Numbered from the stretch's first letter, positions 1-8,487 are shown. The stretch is 25,400 nucleotides of DNA from an uncultured Bacilli bacterium (GCA_910587745.1 CAJUNE010000017.1:1-25400), one strand, 5' to 3'. Numbers and translations are program-made. The notes: generated from the letters alone by a model not told the origin.

Positions 1-47
1 CATAGTACTATGCATTTGAATTTATACGAAGGGGGAGGTGAAAAAGA

Positions 48-854
48 ATGAAGAAAAGAACGATGGCTGTAGGAGGTTTATTATTAGCAGTTGCTATGAC
101 TAGTTATTCAGTTGCAGGAACTTATGCTAAATATACTTCTAAAATCGATTTAGCTGATGAAGCTAGAATTGCTAAATGGGATTTAGTTGCAGCAGGAAAT
201 TGTCAAGGACCTAACGAATTTGGTGGTTATACTTGTGAAAGAGTTACTGAATTAGATCTATTCTCTAGCTCATATTCATTAGTTAAAGATGGTAACAATA
301 AAGGAATTTATGTACAATCTATCGATGGTGACAAAGTTTTAGCACCAGGTACTAAAGGTGAATACGGAGTTAGATTTGGTAATGTTATGGAAGTTAGACA
401 TAACTTCAATATAACATTTGATGCTGATGAAGAATTCGCAGTATATTATAAAGTTGATGGAGATAAATTATTAATTTCTCAAATGGAATTAGATGGTTAT
501 GAAAAATATAGTCCAATCACTTATACATTACATTTATTTGGTCAAGGAGCAGATTTTACTGCAAACGGAACTTTAGATGAAATCAAAACTCAACTTAAAG
601 GTTGGGAAACTAATGCAAGTAATGATTTTGCACCTGGTAGACTTGGTATGGCATTAGATATCGCATGGAAATGGGATACTACTAATGTAGTTGATGGATT
701 AACTCCAGATCAAGTTGACATGTTAGATACTTATATCGGTGAAAACTTCTCTGAATGGGAAGCTGATAGAAGTGGTTTAACTGGTTCAGCAAAATACACA
801 TTAGGTGTTTCAGCTACTCAAATCGCTGAAGATTACTCAACAAAAACTAACTAA
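48..854 (+). CDS. TasA/camelysin-like secreted fibre subunit (probable major subunit)
   Basis: 268-residue secreted protein that I read as the main building block of an extracellular TasA-like fibre. It has a signal peptide at residues 1-27, then GTYAKYTSKIDL and DEARIAKWD, the same layout as the GTWAAF... junction of TasA that SipW-type peptidase cleaves. A PGTKGEYGVRF segment lies near residue 102 and a WKW...DTYIG motif near 207-230. One cysteine pair (10 residues apart) follows the signal. It starts at ATG behind a very strong GGGGGAGGTGA site, and its codons (GCA, ATC, AAC) look more selected than those of its neighbours, which fits high expression. The window begins 47 bases upstream, so its promoter is not visible. 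Its C-terminal SATQI is shared with the small subunit at 5024-5668. The family call is from motifs and context; overall similarity to B. subtilis TasA is low. Confidence 0.75.
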   Translation: MKKRTMAVGGLLLAVAMTSYSVAGTYAKYTSKIDLADEARIAKWDLVAAGNCQGPNEFGGYTCERVTELDLFSSSYSLVKDGNNKGIYVQSIDGDKVLAPGTKGEYGVRFGNVMEVRHNFNITFDADEEFAVYYKVDGDKLLISQMELDGYEKYSPITYTLHLFGQGADFTANGTLDEIKTQLKGWETNASNDFAPGRLGMALDIAWKWDTTNVVDGLTPDQVDMLDTYIGENFSEWEADRSGLTGSAKYTLGVSATQIAEDYSTKTN

Positions 855-929
855 TAAGTTAGAAATAATAAGAAGTTAAATTAATATTTAACTTCCAAAT
901 AAATCCAAGATATTCTTGGGTTTATTTGG
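847..929 (+). promoter_or_regulatory. Three tandem intercistronic RNA hairpins
   Basis: Three perfect or near-perfect inverted repeats follow one another. The first is CTAACT/AGTTAG at 847-852/857-862, which contains the stop codon of the upstream gene. The second is AAGTTAAAT/ATTTAACTT at 873-881/886-894 with a 4-base loop. The third is a 16-bp stem at 895-910/914-929 with a 3-base loop and a single G:U pair. The second and third abut with no gap. None is followed by a clean U-run, so they look less like a full terminator than like a 3' stability element or partial terminator that raises major-subunit mRNA over the downstream genes. The fold is seen; the role is inferred. Confidence 0.7.
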
Positions 930-973
930 GAATTAAATATAAGGAAAGGAGCCAATTCAGGGGTAAGAGAATT

Positions 974-3900
974 ATGAAAAAGATTAGTAAAAACAACGAA
1001 GAAAAGAATAAAGAGAAAAACAGAAAGATAATATTAATTATTATCGCTATAATTATAATAGTATTAGCCCTAATAACCAGTTGTAGTTGTACATCAAAGT
1101 TCTGGGGAAGAATTGGTGATTTATTCAGAAACGAAGGTACTTATGTTATTAAAGAGACTGATGGTGCCTATTGTGAAAATGGCCTTTATTGTGAAACTAT
1201 TATAAATAAAGATTTAAGATTTGATAAAGATTACTTAAATGTATCTGTATCAGATGAAAACATTAAATTAACATATACATTTACAAATATAAATCCACAT
1301 GAATTTACATGTACGACAAGCGATGCTACTATTGCAACTTGTTATGTAAATAAAGATGGATATGTTGTTATCAATCCCAAGAGTGAAGGGAAAGTAACAA
1401 TAATTTTACAAACAGAAGAAAATGATAGAATATATCAAGCAACAGCAGATATAAATATTGGTAAGCCTACTAAGGGAATATTCTTATCCAATAATGCTGG
1501 AACTATTAATTTAAGAAGTACAAAAACTAAAACAGTATCTTATAGATTAGTTGGTGTGGATGGTAAGATAAGTGTTACAAGTAGTGATGATTCAGTAGCA
1601 ACCGCTACAATTAAAGATGGTATCTTAAAGATGACTGCATATAAACCAGGAAAAGTAACATTTACAATTACAGTAGAAGATAATGGTAAAACATATACTG
1701 CAACTTACACTTTAACAGTTGTAAATAAAATTGATGGTTCTGGAAGCGGAGATAAACCAGGAACTGATCCAGGAAATCCAGAAAAACCTGGAGATAAGAA
1801 AGATAGCAATAGTAAATTAAGTAATTTAACAACTAATAAAGGTACATTATCACCAGCATTTAAAGAAGATGTTAAAAATTATCAAGTTAATGTAAGTGCA
1901 AACGATAATGATATTACCTTAAAAGCGACACCAAGTAGTAATAAAGCAACAGTAACATATACCTTTAATGGCAAAACTAATACTACAGGTAAAATAGAAG
2001 GTTTAGAACCAGGTGCCAATGTTGTAACCATAACTGTTAAAGCAGAAGATGGTTCAACAAATATTTATACAGTAGTAGTAAATAAACCTGGAAAACCAGA
2101 TATTCCAAAAGATAATGATAGTTCACTTGGAAGCTTAACTACTAATAAAGGTGATGTATCACCAACATTTGATCCAAATACTAAAGAATATAGTAAAGAT
2201 GTTAATGCTAATGATACAAGTGTTACAATTATTGCTAAACCAAATAGTGATAAAGCAACAGTAACATATACATTTGATGGAGTTACTAATGCTACTGGGG
2301 TAATAAATAATTTAAAACCAGGAGCTAATAAAGTAGTAGTAACAGTTACTGCTGAAGATGGTTCACAAACGAGTTATACTGTAACAGTTAACAGACCACA
2401 TACATATGAAGTTAAATTTGAAAATAACACAAATGATTGTTATTTAGAAGATGGAACTTGTTTAATAAAGTATCATGTATATAAAGATGGTGTAGAACAA
2501 TTTGACTTTAATCCAAATGAAATCAATTTAAATCTACCAGATTCATATAAGGGAACTGCAACAATTGGCACAGGAGATAAATTAGGTTATGTTGTATTAA
2601 AACCAAATACAGGTGAAATGTTAAATAAAACAATTGATTTAACTTTAACATATAATGGCACATCAGCTGTTACTAAAGTTAACTTTAAATCTCAAAATTA
2701 CTATTTACAATCACTTAAAAATGAATATGACATGAGTATTGATAGTGAATCAAATACTAGACCAGTAATGTTCCAAACAAATTTATTTGATTATATTGGA
2801 AACAATCCTGATGATTTAAAAATTGAATATTCAAGTGATAAAAAAAGTATTACAATAACATCTAAGAATGATCCAAATATTTACTTAAAGATATGGACAG
2901 ATAGTTCTAATATAGATAGTATATCTTATGATCCAAAAGCTGGAACTTCATATTTACCAATAATTGTTACTGCAAATAGTGATGGTACAGCTCACCTTTA
3001 TGCTGAGGGTAGTGCCTTTGGTAAAAACATACCAGATCAAAAGTTAGATATTAAATTAAATATTATTAAAAAATATCTTGTAATTATTGATGCTAATGGT
3101 GGTATGTTTAATGAAGTATCAAAAGAATATGATTTTAAAATATCAAGTTCAGAAAAAATAGATTTATCTAAATTAGATGAACCAATTCTAATTATTCCGA
3201 ATGATGAATGTTACTATTATGAATTTATCGGTTATGCTAAAAAAGGTACAACAGATATAATTTACTCTAAAGAAGACATTGAAAGTGGTAAAAATAATTT
3301 TATCACTGGAATAACTGAAGACACAACATTTGTAGCAATCTATGATGAAACACAAAAAATAGAACGAGAATTTGAATCTAAAACTATGTGGTTAGTAGAT
3401 GTTCCATTATTCCATAATGAAGAATATTACAACAAATATGGTGAAGATAAAGTAATATATCCAGGAGCTAAAGGTGAATACACAATGATATTCAAAAATG
3501 AAAGTCCAGATGATATTACCTTAACAGGCATGATTTTAGAAGAAGATACAATTTGTGTTGATATTAACAATGATGGTATTGAAGATGGTTGTTTAAATAT
3601 GGGATATATCGTTAGAAGTGATTATGCTGATGCTAGTGTAAATAACTACTTATATGGAGCTAGCAACAAATATACAATTCTACATAATGATGGTGTTAAC
3701 CAAAATGTTCCAAAACCATTATATACTTATCGTAAAGAATTAGTATTTGATGAATCAACAAAAAATACAATGAATTTGCCAGCGGGAAGTAACAAAGAAT
3801 TAGAGATTACTATTCACTGGGAATGGACATTCTATATTGATGATAAAAACGATAAAATAGATACTGCAATTGGAAATCAAGCTGCAGCATCTGCAATAGA

Positions 3901-3988
3901 TAAAACCTTAAATGATATGTATAAATTAAAAGTTGGTATCAAATATGATATTGAAAATAAAAAGTGTGCAGGAAGTATTGCACCATAG
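974..3988 (+). CDS. Large multidomain surface protein with C-terminal TasA-like domain (fibre anchor or tip)
   Basis: About 1004 residues from ATG 974, preceded by AGGGG. An in-frame TTG at 926 lies inside a hairpin and has no ribosome site. Charged N-terminus, then a hydrophobic segment (about 18-36) ending ITSC, a possible lipobox with Cys37; an uncleaved anchor is the alternative. Domains in order: two BIG2/Ig-like domains (about 79-164 and 164-250), a Pro/Gly/Lys linker (254-275), two cadherin-like beta-sandwich repeats with LxxLTTNKGxxSP starts (about 277-373 and 380-474), a less recognisable beta-rich region, an InlB-type repeat (IDANGG, about 700-790) and a TasA-like domain (about 804-1004) with IYPGAKGEY and WEW...DTAIG. 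Four short cysteine pairs. The layout suggests a long stalk carrying a fibre-compatible head, perhaps the anchoring or nucleating partner of the 48-854 subunit. The role is inferred from order and domains. Confidence 0.7.
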   Translation: MKKISKNNEEKNKEKNRKIILIIIAIIIIVLALITSCSCTSKFWGRIGDLFRNEGTYVIKETDGAYCENGLYCETIINKDLRFDKDYLNVSVSDENIKLTYTFTNINPHEFTCTTSDATIATCYVNKDGYVVINPKSEGKVTIILQTEENDRIYQATADINIGKPTKGIFLSNNAGTINLRSTKTKTVSYRLVGVDGKISVTSSDDSVATATIKDGILKMTAYKPGKVTFTITVEDNGKTYTATYTLTVVNKIDGSGSGDKPGTDPGNPEKPGDKKDSNSKLSNLTTNKGTLSPAFKEDVKNYQVNVSANDNDITLKATPSSNKATVTYTFNGKTNTTGKIEGLEPGANVVTITVKAEDGSTNIYTVVVNKPGKPDIPKDNDSSLGSLTTNKGDVSPTFDPNTKEYSKDVNANDTSVTIIAKPNSDKATVTYTFDGVTNATGVINNLKPGANKVVVTVTAEDGSQTSYTVTVNRPHTYEVKFENNTNDCYLEDGTCLIKYHVYKDGVEQFDFNPNEINLNLPDSYKGTATIGTGDKLGYVVLKPNTGEMLNKTIDLTLTYNGTSAVTKVNFKSQNYYLQSLKNEYDMSIDSESNTRPVMFQTNLFDYIGNNPDDLKIEYSSDKKSITITSKNDPNIYLKIWTDSSNIDSISYDPKAGTSYLPIIVTANSDGTAHLYAEGSAFGKNIPDQKLDIKLNIIKKYLVIIDANGGMFNEVSKEYDFKISSSEKIDLSKLDEPILIIPNDECYYYEFIGYAKKGTTDIIYSKEDIESGKNNFITGITEDTTFVAIYDETQKIEREFESKTMWLVDVPLFHNEEYYNKYGEDKVIYPGAKGEYTMIFKNESPDDITLTGMILEEDTICVDINNDGIEDGCLNMGYIVRSDYADASVNNYLYGASNKYTILHNDGVNQNVPKPLYTYRKELVFDESTKNTMNLPAGSNKELEITIHWEWTFYIDDKNDKIDTAIGNQAAASAIDKTLNDMYKLKVGIKYDIENKKCAGSIAP

Positions 3989-4066
3989 ATAGAATATAAG
4001 ACCGAATATATCATATAAAGTATAAGCTATTTCTAGGGAAGTATTGCACCATAGATAGAATATAAG
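3971..4066 (+). repeat. 30-bp perfect direct repeat, 66-bp period
   Basis: Positions 3971-4000 and 4037-4066 are identical over 30 bases. The first copy contains the last five codons and the TAG stop of the preceding gene (ending GSIAP); the second lies in the gap just before the sipW ribosome site. It looks like the relic of a local tandem duplication of the gene's 3' end. There are only two copies and no associated nuclease genes, so it is not a CRISPR array. Confidence 0.9.
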
Positions 4067-4077
4067 GGGAGATTAAA

Positions 4078-5007
4078 ATGAAAAGAATAAAAAAGGTAGT
4101 ATTTGTTATTTTATCTATACTTCTTGGTTTAGTCTTAGCATTTAATATTTATAATTTCATTTCCATTAAAGTAATGCATAAAGATTTAGCTTCTATAAAT
4201 GGATATGCTATGTTAGAAGTAGTATCAGGTTCTATGGAGCCAACCATTTTAAAAGGCGATATAATCATTATTAATACTAAAGATAAAGATTATAAGGAAA
4301 ATGACATAATTACATTTAGAGGAAAAGAAGGAGAATTTGTAACACATAGAATTATAAAAATTAATGATAAAACTATGATTACGAAAGGTGATAACAACAA
4401 TAGTGAAGATGATCCTATTAAGACAAGTTCTATTGTTGGAAAATATGTCACTAAGATAAATGGTGGAGGTAGAATTCTTTCATCATTCAAAAATCCTTTT
4501 ACAATGGTAATGATATTTATAATTGGTTTATTAGGATGTGTTCTTCTAAGTACAGATTCTGATGGTAAACCAATATTAGAGCAAGATGAAAAAGAGTTCC
4601 AAGAATTCTTAAAAAGTAAAAATGAAACCAAAAAAGAAGTAAAAGAAGAAAAGAGTGAAAAAACAAAAAAAGAAACTAAACCAGTTCCAAAGACAAACTC
4701 TAAGAAAACTTTTACACCAAAGAAGACAAATACAGACAGTAAAGATACAAAAGAAACAACTAAAGTAAGTAGCAAAAAAGTTTCCAAAACACCTGTTAAA
4801 AAGGTTGAAACTACAAAAGTTACTCCAGCTAAGAAAAAAGTAACAAAAGTTGAACCAAATAAAGTAGTAAAAAATAGTTCAACAAAAAAAGCCACTTTTA
4901 AAAAAGAAGAGGTAAAAAAACCAACAACTAAGAAAGCTACTACAAGTAAAAAAAGTACTACTAAAAAAATAAAGAAAACAACAACTGCTAAGAGTAGTAG
5001 AAAATAG
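4078..5007 (+). CDS. sipW: SipW-like (ER/archaeal-type) signal peptidase I with Lys/Thr-rich tail
   Basis: 309-residue membrane signal peptidase of the S26B type, expected to process the TasA-like proteins encoded around it. Membrane segment at about 7-30, then SGSMEPTI with catalytic Ser52, and THRI with His90 where Ser/Lys enzymes have Lys. Ser/His spacing is close to that of B. subtilis SipW. KGDNNNSEDD (103-112) is the third conserved box. A second membrane segment lies at about 141-158. The remaining 150 residues are a low-complexity Lys/Thr/Ser tail with KKxTTKK repeats, absent from B. subtilis SipW and presumably cytoplasmic if both ends of the catalytic part cross the membrane. It follows the large surface protein and is 16 bases upstream of the small TasA-like gene, the usual grouping for SipW and its clients. 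Confidence 0.88.
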   Translation: MKRIKKVVFVILSILLGLVLAFNIYNFISIKVMHKDLASINGYAMLEVVSGSMEPTILKGDIIIINTKDKDYKENDIITFRGKEGEFVTHRIIKINDKTMITKGDNNNSEDDPIKTSSIVGKYVTKINGGGRILSSFKNPFTMVMIFIIGLLGCVLLSTDSDGKPILEQDEKEFQEFLKSKNETKKEVKEEKSEKTKKETKPVPKTNSKKTFTPKKTNTDSKDTKETTKVSSKKVSKTPVKKVETTKVTPAKKKVTKVEPNKVVKNSSTKKATFKKEEVKKPTTKKATTSKKSTTKKIKKTTTAKSSRK

Positions 5008-5023
5008 AAAAGAGTGAAATAAT

Positions 5024-5668
5024 ATGAAAGGATTATTACAGAGTAAGATATTTAGAAAAAACCTCAAAAAATGGTTATGCATGTATGTAGGAGCACTATT
5101 ACTTCTTACTACTGTAGTAACCTATTCAAAATATATTTCTAAATTTAATATGGATGAAGATGCTCGTATAACAAAATTCGATGTAACAGTAAAAAATATT
5201 GAAAATGAAAATTTAACATGTACTGGTGAAATAGATAAGTTAGATTGTACAACCAAAGATACTTATCGCCCAACCACAAAAATACCTTATGAATTTGTTG
5301 TAACTCCAAATTTTGAAGTTAACACATTATTAGCAACTACTATATATGTACCAGCTAGTTTCAATATTGAAAGATTAGAAGAAATAGATGGTGATCCATT
5401 ATATGACGAAAAAGAAAACATTAAAGATAGTTCAATAACTATCAGCAAATTAAAAGATAAAAATGAAAAAGGAGAAGAAGTAGATACAGCTACTATTATA
5501 ACTATAACAAAGAAAATAGATACTGATGATATAATAAATTCAAATAAACCAAAAACTTATAAGATAACAATTAAATACAATTATGATGAAGAAACATATT
5601 TAACAGCAGATAAAGAGAATTTATCAGTAATAAAAATTGGTTATTCAGCAACTCAAATTAAAAATTAG
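5024..5668 (+). CDS. Small TasA/camelysin-like secreted subunit
   Basis: 214 residues. The N-terminus has a basic stretch, a hydrophobic segment (about 17-33) and then TYSKYISKFN and DEDARITKFDV, which matches TYAKYTSKID and DEARIAKWD of the 48-854 subunit almost position for position. The C-terminus ends GYSATQIKN, again like the major subunit (VSATQIAED). One cysteine pair, 8 residues apart, sits in the mature N-terminal part. The WxW...DTxxG motif of the other two TasA-like domains is absent. It sits directly after sipW (16-base gap, AGAGTG site), so it is a likely SipW client. Possible roles are a minor subunit, cap or nucleator like TapA; this cannot be decided from sequence. Confidence 0.68.
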   Translation: MKGLLQSKIFRKNLKKWLCMYVGALLLLTTVVTYSKYISKFNMDEDARITKFDVTVKNIENENLTCTGEIDKLDCTTKDTYRPTTKIPYEFVVTPNFEVNTLLATTIYVPASFNIERLEEIDGDPLYDEKENIKDSSITISKLKDKNEKGEEVDTATIITITKKIDTDDIINSNKPKTYKITIKYNYDEETYLTADKENLSVIKIGYSATQIKN

Positions 5669-5683
5669 GGAGGGAGTAGGAAT

Positions 5684-7876
5684 ATGAAAAAGTTAAAGCT
5701 AAACAAAAAAATAATTACTATCGCAACTTATACAATAGCTATTTTAAGTGCTATTGGTTTTGCAATTTATCCAGAGACCAACGCAATATTCAAAAAAGAT
5801 AATGAAAAAGCTTTGGCTTACATTTCAAGTTTAGACAATACATATACAGGAACAATTAAGCCTGTTTTAAATAGAGAAGCTTCCACACTAAATGTAGCAA
5901 GAATAACTCTAACTTTACCTCGTGATGATAGATATATTAAAGAGGGAGAAAAATATGTTATTGAAGCAGTATCGAGTACTCCTTACAACACATTAAATCC
6001 CGAAACAGTTTGTTCAATAGTTCCAAATACTAAATCAAGCAATTTGAAAATTGATGCAGATAATAATATTACATTTACTAATACAGAAAATGGTGTAATT
6101 GATATAGAATGTAATGTTGAAGCAAACAAATTGAATAGTGAAAATTTAAAAGTTCTCATAAAATATTACGAAAAAGTATTAGATGAAGAAAGATTTTTAT
6201 ACAAAGAAGGTTCATTCTCAATGGATTACAATGAATATGCTGATCCATATAAAGAGCCACCAGCAGATAGTATTATTCTAATCAAAAATGAAGATGGTTC
6301 TGATAAATCTTCAGAAGATATATACAAAGAATTTTTGGGTATTATCACAAAACACGCTGAAGCCTCAGAATATTATACTAAATATATTAAGAGTATGGAA
6401 ATTTTTGAAAATTATATTAACGATAATAATATAACAGAAACAACTGCCAAAGATGTACTTATAGATGCTTTAGATTTTGATTTATTAGGAGTAACTAGAA
6501 GTCCATCAAAAAATGAAGATGGTACAATTAAAGGTTATGGCTTTGAATTTGATGAAAACTTTATTGGTTATGTAAAAACTCATAGTTTCTACAACGAAAT
6601 ATATTTAAATAGAGGAGATTTTATCTTCTTCTCTAGTAATGACGTGAGTAAAATAGAAGAAGCCTTAAAAAATTCTATTACCAAATGGTCTTTTAAAAAT
6701 AATGATAAAAATTACGAAATAAATGGCGAAAATTATAATAAAGCATCATTAGTTCTAAAATATATAGAAACTTATATAAAGAACAAAAATTTAGATTATT
6801 CAATTAGCAATCTAAATAGTATCCCAGGCTTATATAATGGTACTGAAACAACAAGCGGATATCCATATACAGGATTTAGACCAACAGTATTTGATTATGC
6901 TTATAATTATCTAGCAGGTAATGTAGTAAGAGTTAGTTATTATGAAGATTTAAGTACAGCTGCAGCTGAAGCTTATATTAAAACTATAGCTTATTCAGGA
7001 ATAAATGATATGTATGCAAGCAAAAATGCTTATATTGCTACTATCTTGATGTTAGATTTAAATAATAAGAATAGCGATTTTTATAAAACAGTAATATGCA
7101 GAAATACATGTGAAGATTATAACACTATATATTATAATAATGGTAAGTATTATAAAGTAAGTGTAATTCATAATGAAAAAGATAAATATAATGAAATAAG
7201 AATTACAGAAGAAGCAACTTTTGAAAATATAGCTACAGGACTATTTGATTCAAATGTTATATCAGGCATTCAAAATAATTTAAATACAGAAGGAAGCTTA
7301 TTAAATAAAGCAATAACATGTAAAGCTGCTGACTGTGAAGCATATAGTGAGGTACATTATAATGCTGATAAAGGAGAATATTTATTAGTTGATGTTGCAC
7401 CAAATAATACATATAGAGTTAATAAGTTAACAATTAATAAAAAAGATTCATTTATAAATAGTATCGAAAGCAATTATGGAGAAAACTTAATTGAATCTAT
7501 AAATACAGGACTTTCAGATCAACTTTTAAATGATGCTATAACATGTACTGGACCTGATTGTGAAGATTATTATGAAATTCATTATGATAAAGATACAACT
7601 AATTATATGATTATTAGAGTTAGTACAGACAGTACAAATAATTATAATACAATAAATATTTCAGTATTAAAATCAGTTACTGATACAACAATTAATGAAG
7701 AATTAATCAAAAATCTAAATTCAGCATGGATTTACTTAAAAGAAACAGATATTGATATTTATGAAACATTAATTAAGTATTTAGATAATTCAATAAATGG
7801 TATTTATGCTGATATGGGTGTAAGTCCAAATAACCCACTATATTCATACGGTTATTATTTAGTACCAGAGATTTAA
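5684..7876 (+). CDS. Secreted or anchored protein of unknown function with three Cys-containing repeats
   Basis: 730 residues; I do not recognise the family. The N-terminus is basic followed by a hydrophobic stretch (about 10-28, through IGFAIYPETNAIF), a signal peptide or membrane anchor. The middle is rich in Asn, Lys, Tyr and Asp with probable alpha-helical parts (about 200-480). The C-terminal third holds three repeats of about 74-75 residues starting near nucleotides 7090, 7312 and 7537. Each opens with a close cysteine pair (CRNTCEDY, CKAADCEAY, CTGPDCEDY) and continues as a tyrosine-rich beta hairpin. A further cysteine pair is near residues 108-145. It is the last gene of the TasA/SipW-like operon (15-base gap, GGAGGGAG site) and ends in a terminator, so it is probably part of the same surface structure. 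Confidence 0.6.
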   Translation: MKKLKLNKKIITIATYTIAILSAIGFAIYPETNAIFKKDNEKALAYISSLDNTYTGTIKPVLNREASTLNVARITLTLPRDDRYIKEGEKYVIEAVSSTPYNTLNPETVCSIVPNTKSSNLKIDADNNITFTNTENGVIDIECNVEANKLNSENLKVLIKYYEKVLDEERFLYKEGSFSMDYNEYADPYKEPPADSIILIKNEDGSDKSSEDIYKEFLGIITKHAEASEYYTKYIKSMEIFENYINDNNITETTAKDVLIDALDFDLLGVTRSPSKNEDGTIKGYGFEFDENFIGYVKTHSFYNEIYLNRGDFIFFSSNDVSKIEEALKNSITKWSFKNNDKNYEINGENYNKASLVLKYIETYIKNKNLDYSISNLNSIPGLYNGTETTSGYPYTGFRPTVFDYAYNYLAGNVVRVSYYEDLSTAAAEAYIKTIAYSGINDMYASKNAYIATILMLDLNNKNSDFYKTVICRNTCEDYNTIYYNNGKYYKVSVIHNEKDKYNEIRITEEATFENIATGLFDSNVISGIQNNLNTEGSLLNKAITCKAADCEAYSEVHYNADKGEYLLVDVAPNNTYRVNKLTINKKDSFINSIESNYGENLIESINTGLSDQLLNDAITCTGPDCEDYYEIHYDKDTTNYMIIRVSTDSTNNYNTINISVLKSVTDTTINEELIKNLNSAWIYLKETDIDIYETLIKYLDNSINGIYADMGVSPNNPLYSYGYYLVPEI

Positions 7877-7878
7877 AA

Positions 7879-7905
7879 AAGAAACAGATGAAAATCTGTT
7901 TTTTC
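7879..7905 (+). terminator. Rho-independent terminator of the TasA/SipW-like operon
   Basis: ACAGAT/ATCTGT stem (7884-7889/7894-7899, extended by A:T pairs) with GAAA loop, followed by a T-run. It lies just after the stop codon at 7876. Confidence 0.85.
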
Positions 7906-7907
7906 TA

Positions 7908-7936
7908 TTGTCAAAAATTTTTTTATATTATATAAT
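7908..7936 (+). promoter_or_regulatory. Housekeeping promoter for the signal peptidase gene
   Basis: TTGTCA at 7908-7913 and TATAAT at 7931-7936 with exactly 17 bases between, 24 bases before the start codon. The -35 begins right at the end of the preceding terminator's T-tract. Confidence 0.82.
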
Positions 7937-7959
7937 CTTATAATAGGAAGGGTAGTATA

Positions 7960-8487
7960 ATGGACTGGTTAGATATAAAAGAATTTTTTAAAGATACAAT
8001 AAAGTATTTAATAATTATTGGTATCATATTATTTATTATGTTATTTGTATTTTCTGTTACAACAGTAGTAGGAGATTCAATGCATCCAACATTAAAGGAT
8101 GGAGAAGTGTTAATATTAAACAAATTTAAGTATAAATTTTCTGATATCAAAAGAGAAGATATAATATCTTTAAAATATGCAGATACAAAGTACTTAATAA
8201 AAAGAGTAATAGGTTTACCTGGTGATAAGATAGAAATTATAAGTAACAAATTATATATTAATGGCATACAATATCCAGAGAATTATTTAAATAAAGATCT
8301 AAATTACAAAGATTTCAAATTAAGTGATTTAGGATATGAGGTCATACCCGAAGATATGTATTTAGTTTTAGGAGATAACCGTGAAATTTCTTTAGATAGT
8401 AGAAAGATTGGTCTAATAAAGAAATCAGATATAAACGGTAAGATATCATTTAGGTTTTGGCCATTAAATAAAATGAAATTTTTTTAA
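7960..8487 (+). CDS. lepB: Type I signal peptidase (Ser/Lys, LepB/SipS type)
   Basis: 175-residue membrane-bound signal peptidase that removes signal peptides of Sec substrates outside the membrane. One N-terminal membrane segment (about 16-36), then VGDSMHPTL with catalytic Ser40, YLIKRVIGLPGDKIEI with general-base Lys81, and LGDNREISLDSRKIGLI, the conserved C-terminal box. Its length matches short Gram-positive SipS/SipT enzymes. It differs in class from the Ser/His SipW-like enzyme 3 kb upstream, so the locus has two export-processing enzymes. It has its own promoter and no gene close downstream in the same unit, so it is probably the general enzyme. Confidence 0.93.
   Translation: MDWLDIKEFFKDTIKYLIIIGIILFIMLFVFSVTTVVGDSMHPTLKDGEVLILNKFKYKFSDIKREDIISLKYADTKYLIKRVIGLPGDKIEIISNKLYINGIQYPENYLNKDLNYKDFKLSDLGYEVIPEDMYLVLGDNREISLDSRKIGLIKKSDINGKISFRFWPLNKMKFF

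Noticed and set aside
926..973. TTG start at 926 for the 1004-residue surface protein
   Set aside because: It falls in the 3' arm of a hairpin, has no ribosome site, and would add 16 residues of no signal-peptide character; ATG 974 is preferred.
3971..4066. CRISPR-like direct repeats
   Set aside because: Only two copies, one of them inside a coding region, and no cas genes.
4290..4895. Long minus-strand open frame opposite sipW
   Set aside because: Mirror of the Lys/Thr-rich tail and the catalytic domain; Phe/Leu/Val-rich product without ribosome site or family resemblance.
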